DNA of 64,000 nucleotides from Acidobacteriota bacterium (GCA_022711665.1 JAKLEN010000002.1:530131-594130), one strand, 5' to 3'. Numbered from the stretch's first letter, positions 19,416 to 32,327 are shown. Made by a program: numbers and translations. The notes: a model not told the origin generated them from the sequence alone.

Positions 19416-20231
19416 GTGCCCGTGAGGGAGCGGCGAGAGAGTCGGCCGGGAGGGCGTGCCGCCGTGCTGGCGGCCGCCCTCGCCTTCGGCCTGTTCGGCC
19501 CGGCGGGGGCCTGGGGGCAGGCCGACGCCTCGCAGGCCCACGAGAGGATGGTCCTCGAACCCTCGCCGGGAAGCCGGACTATCGAGCCGTTCCTGGCTCG
19601 GCTGTGGGATTCGGGCTTCTTCCGGCGCAATGACGCCGTCCGCCGGGAGATCCTCAACAACAATTACGACTTCCTGGGCCCCAACGGCCCCCTCCCTCCG
19701 AAGGGCATCAAGGGCCTGGGCTGCTATTCGCATTCGCCGGGCGACAAGGACACGATCTTCCTGCGAAAGGACCTGTTCTCCCGGTGCGAGGTCGGCCTGG
19801 AGGGGATCACCCTCTACGAGAACGAGGGCCGCCGGGTCCTGCCGGTCCTGGTCCACGAGATCTGCCACGACCTGTGGATGAACGTCCTCGACGAGCGGGA
19901 ACGGGCCGCTTTCGCCAGGGAGGGGGAAGACCTGATGGAGGAGTTCTGCATGGCCCAGACGGCCGACGGCCGGCGGCTCTTCCGGATCCGTTACGGCGAC
20001 GACATCGGCGACCCCGGCTGCCGGCGCTCCTATTCGGAGATAGAGGGGATCCGGGCCGCCCGGCTGCCCCGGCCCGTCGGCGCCCACGAGCTGTTCGCCT
20101 GGCTGGCCGAACGGCTGTTCATGACGAAGCGGCCGATCCCCCGCCCGCTGCGGAAGTACTACTCCTGCATCCTCGCCGGCATACCGGCCGCGGACGAGCC
20201 CGCCATGCTGCCGGCCGGGAGGGAGCGATGA
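19416..20231 (+). CDS. Exported HExxH protein, putative zinc metallopeptidase
   Basis: A 271-residue protein with an N-terminal signal peptide (AAALAFGLFG, cleaved near GAWG-Q). The motif VHEICHDLW (HEICH, residues 147-151) is a zinc-peptidase HExxH; acidic residues in LMEEF and HELFAWLAE downstream are possible third ligands. Several cysteines (GCY, CEV, EFCM, GC) may form disulfides after export. I do not recognise a named family. Start: GTG at 19416, or GTG at 19422 with GGGGGG just upstream. Its stop overlaps the ankyrin gene start by ATGA, so the two are translationally coupled. Confidence 0.65.
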   Translation: MPVRERRESRPGGRAAVLAAALAFGLFGPAGAWGQADASQAHERMVLEPSPGSRTIEPFLARLWDSGFFRRNDAVRREILNNNYDFLGPNGPLPPKGIKGLGCYSHSPGDKDTIFLRKDLFSRCEVGLEGITLYENEGRRVLPVLVHEICHDLWMNVLDERERAAFAREGEDLMEEFCMAQTADGRRLFRIRYGDDIGDPGCRRSYSEIEGIRAARLPRPVGAHELFAWLAERLFMTKRPIPRPLRKYYSCILAGIPAADEPAMLPAGRER

Positions 20232-21100
20232 CACGCCGCTCGCCGGGACGGCGGACGGCCATCTGCGCCGCTGCGGCGGGCGTGTTGCTTCTCGGGCTCT
20301 CCGCCCAAACCGGCCCCCCCCGTGCGGACGGTCCGGCGAAGGCCTTGTGCCGGGCGGCGCGCGAGGGGCGCCTCGACGTCGTGCAGAAGATCCTGCGGGA
20401 GTCGCCCGAAAGCGTCCGCGGCAATGACCAGTTCGACTACGCGGCGCTCCACTGGGCGGCGCTGTGCGGCCAGGCGGCCATCGCCGAGGCCCTGCTGGCC
20501 GCGGGCGCGGCGCTCGAAGCCAGGGGCGGCAAGGAAGGCCGGACGTCTCTCGGCCTGGCCGCTCTCAGGGGCCACGAGGAGGTCATCCGGCTCCTCCTGG
20601 CCCGAGGCGCGGCCGTGGACGGCAGGGACGGGAGGGGACGGACCGCGACCCACGCGGCCGCCGAAGGGGGCCAGATCCGCGCCCTCGAAGCCGTGATCGC
20701 AGGCGGCGGTTCCGTCGGCGTCCGGGACGACGAGGGCCTGACCCCTCTGCACGTGGCCTGCCAGTCCGGCTCCGGGGAGGCGGCTCGACTCCTGCTCGAC
20801 CACGGCGCGCCCATCGATGCGCCGGCCGACTCCGGCGAAACCCCGCTGCATCTCGCCGCCTGGTCCGGGCACTGCGGCCTGGTGGAAATGCTCATCGGGG
20901 CCGGGGCCCGCGTCGACGCCGTGGATAACGGCGGGGCGACGGCCCTGATCCGGGCTTCGCGCTGCGGCCAGATCGCCTCGGCCCGTCTGCTCCTGGCCGC
21001 CGGCGCCGATCGGGAGATCCGGGATATGACCGGGCGGGCGGCGATCGATTACGCCCGCGCCTTCGCCTTCAACGATCTCCTCCCCGTTCTCCGCAAATAA
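20228..21100 (+). CDS. Exported ankyrin-repeat protein
   Basis: A 290-residue protein. The ATG at 20228 (GGGAGG upstream, ATGA overlap with the preceding gene) begins a signal peptide (CAAAAGVLLLGLSAQ). About seven ankyrin repeats fill residues 40-285 (DYAALHWAALCGQAAIAEAL, RTSLGLAALRGHEEVIRLLL, LTPLHVACQSGSGEAARLLL, ETPLHLAAWSGHCGLVEMLI). Periplasmic ankyrin proteins bind partner proteins. Coupling to the HExxH gene suggests they form a pair, for example enzyme and inhibitor or scaffold; that is inference. A second exported ankyrin protein is at 28708-30033. Confidence 0.85.
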   Translation: MTRRSPGRRTAICAAAAGVLLLGLSAQTGPPRADGPAKALCRAAREGRLDVVQKILRESPESVRGNDQFDYAALHWAALCGQAAIAEALLAAGAALEARGGKEGRTSLGLAALRGHEEVIRLLLARGAAVDGRDGRGRTATHAAAEGGQIRALEAVIAGGGSVGVRDDEGLTPLHVACQSGSGEAARLLLDHGAPIDAPADSGETPLHLAAWSGHCGLVEMLIGAGARVDAVDNGGATALIRASRCGQIASARLLLAAGADREIRDMTGRAAIDYARAFAFNDLLPVLRK

Positions 21101-21109
21101 AACCCGATT

Positions 21110-21827
21110 TTATTGCCCGGCGAAGACGGACGAAGCGGCGGCCGTGTACTTGCCGTCGGGGCCGTAGAGGATGAGCGGCGGCATGAGCTCCGGGCCGCCG
21201 GCCGGCTCCCGGCCGGAACGGGCGAGCTCGACGAGGAACAGGTTGGCCGGCTCGCCGGCTCTCGGGTGGACGAACCGCAGCCGCCGGACCGCCAGGCCGC
21301 TCTCCCCCGCCGCCGCCAGGAAGTCCGGCCGCCGCCTTTCCGGGTAGACGAAGCAGGCCCGGCCGTCCGGGGACAGCCAGGCGGCGGTCCGTCCCAGGAA
21401 ATCGCGGATCGTGCCATGGATCTCGTGCTTGGCCGCCGACTTCTCGGCCGAGGCGCTCAGGAACCCCGTCGCCCGCCGGATGTAGGGGGGGTTGGAGAAG
21501 ACCAGGTCGAAGGTCCGGCCCGGCTCGTAGGTCCGCAGGTCCGCATCGACGACCTCGATCCGCCCGCCGAGGCCGTTCATCTCGACGTTGCGGCGGGCCA
21601 GTCCGGCCAGGCCCGGCTGGATCTCGACGGCCGTTATCTTCCGGATGGGCCGGACGCTCAACAGGAGCGAGATGATCCCGCTGCCGGTGCCGATCTCGAG
21701 CGCCTCGTCCTCCGGCCCGGTCCTGATAAAATCGGCCAGCAGGGGCGCGTCGACAGCGAAGCGGTAGCCCTTTTTCGGCTGCAGGATGCGGATGCGCCCG
21801 TGATAGAAGGCGTCGAGGGTCTCGCCG

Positions 21828-21856
<29 letters not shown>
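21110..21856 (-). CDS. trmN6: tRNA1(Val) adenine-37 N6-methyltransferase-like (TrmN6/YfiC family)
   Basis: A 248-residue class I SAM-dependent methyltransferase. The YfiC/TrmN6 signature is visible: N-terminal QPKKGYRFAVDAPLLADF, SAM motif I EIGTGSGIISLLL (about 53-65) and the catalytic NPPY (about 123-126, in FSNPPYIRR). It probably methylates N6 of an adenosine in tRNA or another RNA. ATG at 21856 overlaps the end of atpC by 29 bases, so it is the last gene of the ATP synthase transcript. The exact tRNA target cannot be read from sequence. Confidence 0.85.
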
Positions 21857-24425
<2,569 letters not shown>

Positions 24426-24426
24426 G

Positions 24427-25944
<1,518 letters not shown>

Positions 25945-25952
25945 GACAACCT

Positions 25953-26498
25953 CTATGATGCGTTCCCGAGTCGTTCGATGATGGAGGCCAGCTCGCCCTC
26001 GACCGAGACGTCGTAGACGATGTGGCCCTTGCGCACGGCCAGGCCGCCGAGGAGCTTCGGATCGGCCTGGAAGACGAGGCGCACGGGCCGGCCTTCGGCG
26101 GCCTCGAGGGTCCGGGCCAGCCGGTCCCGCTGGGCGGCGCTCAAGGGGACGGCCGAGGCGACCTCGTAGGTGATGAAGCCCTGCCTGTCGGCCCAGGCGG
26201 CCGGCAGGGCGTCGACGATCTCCTGCAGGAGCCCGAGGCGCTTATGGTCCTGGAGAAGCTTGAGGAAGCGGCCGGCCTTGGGGCCGGTGCCGCACTCGGC
26301 CAGGACCTTGTCGAGGACGGCGCCGCGCTTGCGGGCGTTGACGAAGGGGCTGACCACGGCCAGCCTCAGGTCGTCGCGCGACCGGAAGAGCTCGAGGAAG
26401 GCGCGGATATCCTCCCCGACGGCGGCGTATTCCCGGTCGTCTTTGAGGGCCCGGGCCAGGCCGTCGGCGTACCTACGAACGAGGACGACGTTCTTCAT
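25953..26498 (-). CDS. atpH: F-type ATP synthase delta subunit
   Basis: A 181-residue OSCP/delta subunit that joins the b stalk to the top of F1. The N-terminal helical domain begins [14 protein letters not shown]. The C-terminal part carries the typical [19 protein letters not shown], near the end. ATG at 26498 lies inside the 3' end of atpF (26-base overlap). Confidence 0.93.
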   Translation of the reverse strand: MKNVVLVRRYADGLARALKDDREYAAVGEDIRAFLELFRSRDDLRLAVVSPFVNARKRGAVLDKVLAECGTGPKAGRFLKLLQDHKRLGLLQEIVDALPAAWADRQGFITYEVASAVPLSAAQRDRLARTLEAAEGRPVRLVFQADPKLLGGLAVRKGHIVYDVSVEGELASIIERLGNAS

Positions 26499-26988
26499 GG
26501 ATCTTGGACAGCTTGTCGATGGATTTGTCGATCAGGGCGGCGTGGGCTTCCGGGGTCAGGCGGCGGCGGATGCGCTCGCGGGCGATCGCGGCGGCCCGGG
26601 CGGCGGCGTAGGACTTGAGCTCGCCGAGGCCGCGGCGGGCCTGCTCGTCGAGCTCCTGGCGGGTGATCCGCTTGAGGCGCTCGGCCTCGTCGGCGGCGGC
26701 CCGGGAGATGCGCTCGGCCTCACGCTTCCCCTCTTCCTCGGCCGCGGCCTTCAGGGCGCGGACCTCGCCGTCGAGCCCGGCCATCTTGGCCCGGGACTCC
26801 TCGGCCTCGGCTTCGGCCTCGCTCCGGCCGGCCGCGGCGGCGTGGATGGTCTGGCCGACGTCGGCCGTCCGCTTGGCCAGCAGGGCCTTGACCGGCTTGC
26901 GCGCGAAATAGATCAGGGGGCCGAAGAGGAGCAGGAAGTTGACGACCTTGCCCAGGAAATCCATGGTCGCCGAACCCCCGGCGCTCAT
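26473..26988 (-). CDS. atpF: F-type ATP synthase b subunit
   Basis: A 171-residue peripheral-stalk subunit with one N-terminal membrane helix (FLGKVVNFLLLFGPLIYF) and a long charged coiled coil rich in Ala, Glu and Arg. ATG at 26988 overlaps the b' stop by ATGA; an internal ATG at 26964 is possible. Together with b' it would form a heterodimeric stalk. Confidence 0.9.
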   Translation of the reverse strand: MSAGGSATMDFLGKVVNFLLLFGPLIYFARKPVKALLAKRTADVGQTIHAAAAGRSEAEAEAEESRAKMAGLDGEVRALKAAAEEEGKREAERISRAAADEAERLKRITRQELDEQARRGLGELKSYAAARAAAIARERIRRRLTPEAHAALIDKSIDKLSKIHEERRPRS

Positions 26989-27404
26989 TCGTCCAGTATC
27001 CTTTTTTCGATGGTCTCGGCGATCTCCTCGGTCCGCTGGTCGAGCTCCCGCTTGAGCTGGTCCATTTCCCGGCGGAGCTCGGCCTTGGCCTTCTCGACCT
27101 CGGCCCGGCCCTCGGCCTGGACCTCGCGGACCAGGCGGCCCTTGTCCTTGAGGGCCTCGGCCTCGGCGGCGGTCCGGATGGACTCGGCTGCGGCCCGGGC
27201 CTCCTTGAGGCCATCCTCGATCCGCTTCAGATCGGCCGCGGCGGCCTGGCGGGCGCTCTCGGCGGCCGCCTTGTCCTTGGCGATGCGCTCGGCCCGCTCG
27301 TCGAGGATGCGCAGGATGGGCTTGAAGAAGATCTTGCTGAGAATGAGGACTACCACCCAGACGATGGCGAAGACCACCAAGGCGCTTGCGTCGAGTTCTA
27401 GCAT
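26985..27404 (-). CDS. F-type ATP synthase b' subunit
   Basis: A 139-residue second b-type subunit (membrane helix ALVVFAIVWVVVLILSKIFF, then coiled coil), about 30 residues shorter than the neighbouring b. Two unlike b subunits are known from photosynthetic and some other bacteria. It is the first gene of this operon; the a and c membrane subunits are not upstream and must be encoded elsewhere. A good promoter lies 34 bases before the start. Confidence 0.88.
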   Translation of the reverse strand: MLELDASALVVFAIVWVVVLILSKIFFKPILRILDERAERIAKDKAAAESARQAAAADLKRIEDGLKEARAAAESIRTAAEAEALKDKGRLVREVQAEGRAEVEKAKAELRREMDQLKRELDQRTEEIAETIEKRILDE

Positions 27405-27437
27405 CCGGCGACTTTCCGAGGCGGAATGAGAAAATCA

Positions 27438-27466
27438 AATATATCACGAAGCGGACCGGACTTCAA
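27438..27466 (-). promoter_or_regulatory. Promoter of the ATP synthase operon
   Basis: On the minus strand TTGAAG (27466-27461), exactly 17 bases, then TATATT (27443-27438). The start of transcription would be near 27431, 27 bases before atpF'. Confidence 0.65.
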
Positions 27467-27492
27467 TTAGCCCTCGGGCAACTATTGCATCT

Positions 27493-27609
27493 ATGGGCGA
27501 CCGTCGCATCGCCGAGTACGATCATGTCGGCTCCCGCCTCCTCTACTGCACCCAGGGCCGGATCAACTCGACCCGGGTGGCGACGGACCGGGCCGGCAAC
27601 GAGTTCTAA
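27493..27609 (+). pseudogene. Rhs core-repeat remnant 1
   Basis: Thirty-eight codons encode RIAEYDHVGSRLLYCTQ followed by INSTRVATDRAGNEF and a stop. This matches the Rhs-associated core segment (usual form RLVAEYDP...YYTxDHLGSTRVVTDxxGN). There is no upstream Rhs gene, so it is a fragment. It aligns with the second remnant at 28486-28707, but the two differ, so they are separate decayed copies. Confidence 0.6.
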
Positions 27610-27673
27610 TGGGCGGTTCATGATGCGGATGGTGGCAGCCAGCAAACTCGGTTCGGCAGTAGATCTTTTTTTA

Positions 27674-27702
27674 TTGACCAATATGCATTTGAATATTATA
27701 AT
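27674..27702 (+). promoter_or_regulatory. Promoter of the VapBC-type pair
   Basis: TTGACC (27674-27679), exactly 17 bases, and TATAAT (27697-27702) in an AT-rich patch 34 bases before the antitoxin ATG. Antitoxin-toxin dimers usually repress such promoters. Confidence 0.65.
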
Positions 27703-27736
27703 GCTTTTCGAAGGGTCAAAAGATGAGGCTTCCCCA

Positions 27737-27979
27737 ATGAGAACGACGATCGAATTGTCGGACGATCTTATCGCCGCGCTCCATGCGCTGGCGGTGAAAA
27801 AGGGTCAGAGGGGCTATTCCCGGATCATGGAGGAGGCGGTCAAGCATTATCTCCTCGATCATGAGAAGGAAGAAGGGGCCTGGAGCGTCGTGGGGAGGAT
27901 GAGGGGAAGCTGGGGCGCCGAGGAAGCCGCCGAGACCCGGAAGAAGCTCGAGGAGATGCGGAAAAATTGGCCCGCCTAG
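27737..27979 (+). CDS. Ribbon-helix-helix antitoxin of a VapBC-type pair
   Basis: An 80-residue protein. MRTTIELSDDLIAALHALAV is a ribbon-helix-helix DNA-binding N-terminus (strand then helix). The acidic, Trp-containing C-terminal tail (about 45-80) would wrap and inhibit the toxin. ATG at 27737 has GAGG upstream; an in-frame ATG at 27701 is less likely. It overlaps the toxin gene, is transcribed from its own promoter and lies between two Rhs remnants. Confidence 0.8.
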   Translation: MRTTIELSDDLIAALHALAVKKGQRGYSRIMEEAVKHYLLDHEKEEGAWSVVGRMRGSWGAEEAAETRKKLEEMRKNWPA

Positions 27980-28353
27980 TGATCGCGGACACCGACGTCG
28001 TCATCGATTTCTTCACCGACACCCCGCCGCGCGCCCAAGCCGCGGCGGAGTTGCTGAAGGAAGGCCGCCTGGGCGTCGCGGCCGTCACGGTCTTCGAGCT
28101 CTACGCGGGGGTGCGGGGGGCCAGGAGGCTCAAGCAGCTCGAATCATTCTTCGCCCATGTTCCGGTCTTGCCGCTCGACATGCTGGCGGCCGCTCACGCG
28201 GGCCGGGTCTATACGGAGCTCAAAGCGGAAGGCGTGACCGTCGGCAACCAGGACATCCTCATCGCCGCGATCTGTCTGGCGAACGGCCTGCCCCTCTTGA
28301 CCGGAAACACGTCCCATTTCGCTTCCATCCGGGGGCTTACCCTGCTCCCGTGA
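27967..28353 (+). CDS. PIN-domain toxin (VapC-type ribonuclease)
   Basis: A 128-residue PIN-domain nuclease. Metal-binding acids are in place: Asp8 (IADTDVVIDFF), Glu44 (TVFELYAGV) and Asp96 (GNQDILIAAICL), with LTGNTSHF near the end. VapC toxins cut tRNA or rRNA and stop translation when free of antitoxin. The start is TTG at 27967, or GTG at 27979 overlapping the antitoxin stop. The active site looks intact, so the pair is probably functional. Confidence 0.85.
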   Translation: MARLVIADTDVVIDFFTDTPPRAQAAAELLKEGRLGVAAVTVFELYAGVRGARRLKQLESFFAHVPVLPLDMLAAAHAGRVYTELKAEGVTVGNQDILIAAICLANGLPLLTGNTSHFASIRGLTLLP

Positions 28354-28485
28354 ATCACGCCGGGTCCGGGGCGCGAACGGCTCCATCAGCCCGCCCAGGC
28401 AAACCAAGCCGGCTCGCTCGCCTCCTCATCCGGGGAGGCCGCCGGATCGGCTGCGGCGATGGCGACGATGTCCGCCCCCAGGACG

Positions 28486-28707
28486 GGAAGTTTATATATC
28501 TACACCTTTGACGGCCGCCTCTTGGCGGAATACGATATCTACGGAAACTGCCTCAGGGGCTACATCTACATGAGCAGCCGGCTCGTCGCGGAATACGTCC
28601 CGGCCACGTCCCAATACTTCTACTACACCCAGGACCAGATCGGCTCGACCCGCGTCGTGACCGACGATGCAAACATGCTCTCCCGGAAACCAATAAGGCG
28701 GGGAAAG
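28486..28707 (+). pseudogene. Rhs core-repeat remnant 2, in frame with the ankyrin gene
   Basis: The frame encodes YIYTFDGRLLAEYD, YIYMSSRLVAEY and YYTQDQIGSTRVVTDD, the classical Rhs/YD core end. It runs without a stop into the ankyrin protein, although the latter has its own start and signal peptide. The upstream part of the Rhs gene is missing; 28354-28485 holds nothing recognisable. A recombination breakpoint lies just after the TDDAN segment. Confidence 0.65.
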
Positions 28708-30033
28708 ATGAGCGCGATGAACAGGATCGCCGCTTCGATTCCGCTGTTATTGTTGGCCGCTTGGTCGATTTCTCCAGGCCAATCTCCCGGCCAGGGGACG
28801 GGAACGATTTTCGACGCCGTGAAGAAGGGCGACATCGACAGCGTCCGTGCCTTTCTCGACAGCGGAGTCGACGTCAACATTCGCGGCGAGTTCAACTACA
28901 CGCCCCTGATAGCCGCCGCAAGATATGATCGCGTCGAGATCGCCCAGGCGCTTATAGACAAAAAAGCGGAGATCAATGTACTGGCTGACTACGATGAAAT
29001 CTCAGGAGAGAGCGGCTTCAGCCCTCTTCTTTGGGCAGCTTCAAATTGCAGCCTGGATATGGCCCGCCTTCTCGTTGACAGAGGAGCCGAGGTCGAGAAG
29101 CCAGGACCTCAGGGCGACATCCCCCTTATGGTCGCGGCGAAACACGGGTGCCTGCCTGTGATCGAGGTGCTCGTTAAGAAGGGAGCTGCGGTCGATGCGG
29201 TCCGGAAATATGATCGGGCTACCGCCCTGATCGAGGCTGTCGTGAATGACCATCTCGACGTGGCGGACTATCTGATTTGCCGCGGCGCGAATCCCAAGAT
29301 ACGGGACGATATGGGAAGGTCCATGCTCTCGGTGGCCGCGTGGAGCGGCCGCTTGGCGGCTGTCCAGTACTTCTTCGAGAAAGGCCTCCCCATTAACGGA
29401 AAGGACGATAGCGGAGGCACGGCGATCTTCTATGCGCTCGGAAGAACGATAGAAAGCCGCTATATCCTTCGGTACCTGGTCGAGCACGGCGGCGATCCGA
29501 CCATTGAGCGCGTGACCGGCATGAGTCCTCTTATGGAGGCCTGCCGAGAGGGGCTGCTCTGGCAAGCCGGGTATTTGATCGATAACGGCGCCGCGGTGAA
29601 TGACGCGGATCTTTTTCTGGAAACCCCCTTGCATTATGCCTGCCGCGGGATTCCGGGCAAATTCGAACAGAGCTTCAGAATGGAGGAATTGGAGTCGACG
29701 ATAAGGCTGCTATTGGCCAAGGGGGCGAAAGTCAATGCGCAGGATTTTAAGGGGAAGACCCCTCTCATTATCGCCGCGCGCGAAGACGCCCCGCGGGTGA
29801 TCGAATCGCTCCTCGGCCGGGAAGCTCAGGTCAACACCCGGGATTTCAGGGGATGGACGGCCCTGATGCACGCGGCGGACCGGAATCGGACGGCGGTAAT
29901 CAAGATACTCGTCGAGCGGGGAGCGGACCTGAACCAGAAAGACGCAAAAGGCATGACGGCCCTAGCGATAGCCAGGCAGAAACGATCTTCGGCTCAGGCT
30001 TACGAATTATTAAAGAGCTTTGGCGCAAACTAG
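28708..30033 (+). CDS. Exported ankyrin-repeat protein in the Rhs-remnant island
   Basis: A 441-residue protein with a signal peptide (MSAMNRIAASIPLLLLAAWS) starting at ATG 28708, preceded by GGGGAAAG. About eleven ankyrin repeats follow (DAVKKGDIDSVRAFLDSGVD, SPLLWAASNCSLDMARLLVD, TPLIIAAREDAPRVIESLLG, TALMHAADRNRTAVIKILVE). Its base composition is clearly less GC-rich than the flanking operons, suggesting transfer. Ankyrin proteins are known among immunity genes next to polymorphic toxins; its position directly after Rhs core sequence is consistent with that, but its partner toxin is not present. Confidence 0.85.
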   Translation: MSAMNRIAASIPLLLLAAWSISPGQSPGQGTGTIFDAVKKGDIDSVRAFLDSGVDVNIRGEFNYTPLIAAARYDRVEIAQALIDKKAEINVLADYDEISGESGFSPLLWAASNCSLDMARLLVDRGAEVEKPGPQGDIPLMVAAKHGCLPVIEVLVKKGAAVDAVRKYDRATALIEAVVNDHLDVADYLICRGANPKIRDDMGRSMLSVAAWSGRLAAVQYFFEKGLPINGKDDSGGTAIFYALGRTIESRYILRYLVEHGGDPTIERVTGMSPLMEACREGLLWQAGYLIDNGAAVNDADLFLETPLHYACRGIPGKFEQSFRMEELESTIRLLLAKGAKVNAQDFKGKTPLIIAAREDAPRVIESLLGREAQVNTRDFRGWTALMHAADRNRTAVIKILVERGADLNQKDAKGMTALAIARQKRSSAQAYELLKSFGAN

Positions 30034-30135
30034 CGATAGATCTCCGACGCAAAGGCGGCAAGTCTACCGGGGGCCTGCCTCTTCTGGAATAGGCTGTCCG
30101 TTATGTTTGAATTATTGGATCGCCAAGGAGTCCCC

Positions 30136-30957
30136 ATGAGAAAGACTTCGCGACCCAAAATTGCCTCATCAGCTCGGCAAAAGAACGGCGGTCCCGGACT
30201 CATCCTGCTTTTTGTCGGCGTCCTATTAGCCGGCCCTGCGGGGCGTGCGGATTTCATAGAGTATAACCAGGCAAAGAACATTTTAATAGAGAACAAGGAC
30301 ATCCGCGTCTTCCACCATCATGACTGGTCTTCCGATAGAGAGCGGAGGAGAAAAATCATGAGTTCCAGGCTGGGACCGTTCCAGCCGGAAAATACTTATG
30401 CTTACGTTGAGTGCATTAGCCAAAAGGCCGGCCGAGCCTTATTCAATAAGCCCTCTCCGGCTCTCACGTTCCTTTGGATAAGCGACGATTCGGAATATAT
30501 CGTTGGTTTGTCCAATATCCGGGTGGACAACCCGATCCAGCTGGTCGTTTTTGACAAGAGCGGGCGCCTTCTCAAGAAAAGGAGCATCAGCTCGTGGGAA
30601 GCCGAACTGGCCAGGGAGGAATACGCGCAATTCGTTCGTCAATTCCCTTCTGCCGCGGCTTCTCTTGCATCCAGGAGCGGGATCGTGAATTTCCATGACA
30701 AGGTCTATATCGATCCTCTCGCTTGGGTTTCGACCGGCCATCCGAAGGAGGCCTGGGAATACATCGTCGCCAAGAGGGCCGCTTCCCATTTTTCCGCGAA
30801 TTTCTCTGAGTCGGTCATGAATTGGGTCTTTTGGTATAAAAGCGAGGGTCCAGAGATCCGACTGAGATACGACGGGGAAAACCTCGCCGGGATATCCCTT
30901 CTCGACCCAAAGGGGCAACGGTTCGAAATCCCTATTGTCGAAGAATTCCGCCGCTGA
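30136..30957 (+). CDS. Exported protein of unknown function in the island
   Basis: A 273-residue protein. ATG at 30136 has AAGGAG six bases upstream and starts a long n-region plus a hydrophobic segment (LILLFVGVLLAGPAGRA), a signal peptide. The mature part is mixed alpha/beta with Trp-rich segments (TFLWISDDSEYIVGLSN, MNWVFWYKS) and a C-terminal region IRLRYDGENLAGISLLD. I do not recognise the family. Its lower GC content matches the ankyrin gene 102 bases upstream, with which it may be co-transcribed. A periplasmic immunity-like or binding protein is possible but unproven. Confidence 0.6.
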   Translation: MRKTSRPKIASSARQKNGGPGLILLFVGVLLAGPAGRADFIEYNQAKNILIENKDIRVFHHHDWSSDRERRRKIMSSRLGPFQPENTYAYVECISQKAGRALFNKPSPALTFLWISDDSEYIVGLSNIRVDNPIQLVVFDKSGRLLKKRSISSWEAELAREEYAQFVRQFPSAAASLASRSGIVNFHDKVYIDPLAWVSTGHPKEAWEYIVAKRAASHFSANFSESVMNWVFWYKSEGPEIRLRYDGENLAGISLLDPKGQRFEIPIVEEFRR

Positions 30958-31031
30958 GAGTGCTTTGTGCGGGTGCTTTAAATACGGTTGCCCGATCTGC
31001 CTGGAAGGCCCGGCCGAGATAGGCCGGCGAC

Positions 31032-32327
31032 CTAAAACAGCTTCAGCCGCTTGACCTCGCCGACGAGGAAGAGTGAGCCGGCGATGACGACGGGGGCCGG
31101 GGAGCGCGTCCCGCTGATCGACAGGGCCAGCTCGACCGCCTTGCGGGTGTCGGGCTCGAGGAAGATCGGGCCCTTGAAAGGCGGGGCGGCGGCCAGCAGC
31201 GCCTCGGGGTCGGCCGAGCGCTTGTAGGGGACGCGGGTCAGGACGATCGTCGAGGCGGCCGGGAAGAGAAGGCGGGTCATGGTCCGCAGGTCCTTGTCCT
31301 TCATGGCCGCGAAGACGAGGACGACCGGCCGGCCGATGACCTCCCGGATGTGGGAAACGAGGGCCGTCACGCCCTCGGGGTTATGGGCGCCGTCGAGAAG
31401 GACCGGCGGCCGCCGCCGGACCGTTTCCAGGCGCCCTTCCCAGCGGGTCTCGCGGACGGCCTCGAGGATCTTCGCCTTGTCGAGCGGCCGCCAGATCCGG
31501 GAGAGGACCTCGGCGGCGGCGATGGCCGCGGCCGCGTTGGCGCCTTGGTGCCGTCCGGCCAGCCCGGGCGAGAACTCGTAGCGGCCCCTTTCCCCCTCGT
31601 AGGAGAACCGGTAGCCGCCGCTGACCTGCCGCGCCTCGAGCGTCCGGCCGGGGCCGAAGACCTCGGTGACGGCCGACCCGCGCTCGCGGGCGACCCGCCT
31701 GATCTCCCGGAGGGCCTCACCGCCCCGGACGCCGCAGACGACCGGGACGCCGGGCTTGATGATGCCCGCCTTTTCGAAGGCGATCTGCCGCAAGGTCGAG
31801 CCGAGGTGCTTCTCGTGGTCCCTGGCGATCGTCGTGATCACCGAGACGAGGGGCCGGACGATGTTGGTGGCGTCGAACCGCCCTCCCATCCCCACCTCGA
31901 GGACGGCCGCGTCGACCCGGCGCTCGGCGAACTCAAGGAAGGCTAGGGCGGTCACGACCTCGAAGTAGGTCGGGTGGTAGACGAGCCGGCCTTCGGCCAT
32001 TAGGCGGTCGATCACGGTCTTGAGGCCGCTCAGCCGATCGCGGAAGCGCCGCGGCGGGATCATCCGGCCGTCGACGCGGATGCGCTCCTCGACGCGGACG
32101 AGGTGCGGCGAGGTGTAGAGCCCGGTCCGGAGCCCGTGGCGGCGCATGATCTCCGCCAGCATGGCCGAGACCGAGCCCTTGCCGTTCGTCCCGGCGACGT
32201 GGAGGGACAGGAACTGGTTCTGGGGATTGCCCAGGGCGGCGCAGAGCGTGGCGATGTTCTCGAGGCCGAGCTTGATGCCGAAGTGCTGCAGCCGGCCGAG
32301 ATAGTCCCGGCACTCCGCGGGCGTCAT
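31032..32327 (-). CDS. folC: Folylpolyglutamate synthase / dihydrofolate synthase
   Basis: A 431-residue Mur-ligase-like enzyme adding glutamate to folates. The signatures are clear: LHVAGTNGKGSVSAMLAEI (P-loop, about 42-60), EVGMGGRFDATN (about 140) and LLDGAHNPEG (about 305). It is of normal length. ATG at 32327 overlaps the accD stop by ATGA; it is the last gene of the receiver-accD-folC operon, the same accD-folC order as in enterobacteria. Confidence 0.95.
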   Translation of the reverse strand: MTPAECRDYLGRLQHFGIKLGLENIATLCAALGNPQNQFLSLHVAGTNGKGSVSAMLAEIMRRHGLRTGLYTSPHLVRVEERIRVDGRMIPPRRFRDRLSGLKTVIDRLMAEGRLVYHPTYFEVVTALAFLEFAERRVDAAVLEVGMGGRFDATNIVRPLVSVITTIARDHEKHLGSTLRQIAFEKAGIIKPGVPVVCGVRGGEALREIRRVARERGSAVTEVFGPGRTLEARQVSGGYRFSYEGERGRYEFSPGLAGRHQGANAAAAIAAAEVLSRIWRPLDKAKILEAVRETRWEGRLETVRRRPPVLLDGAHNPEGVTALVSHIREVIGRPVVLVFAAMKDKDLRTMTRLLFPAASTIVLTRVPYKRSADPEALLAAAPPFKGPIFLEPDTRKAVELALSISGTRSPAPVVIAGSLFLVGEVKRLKLF

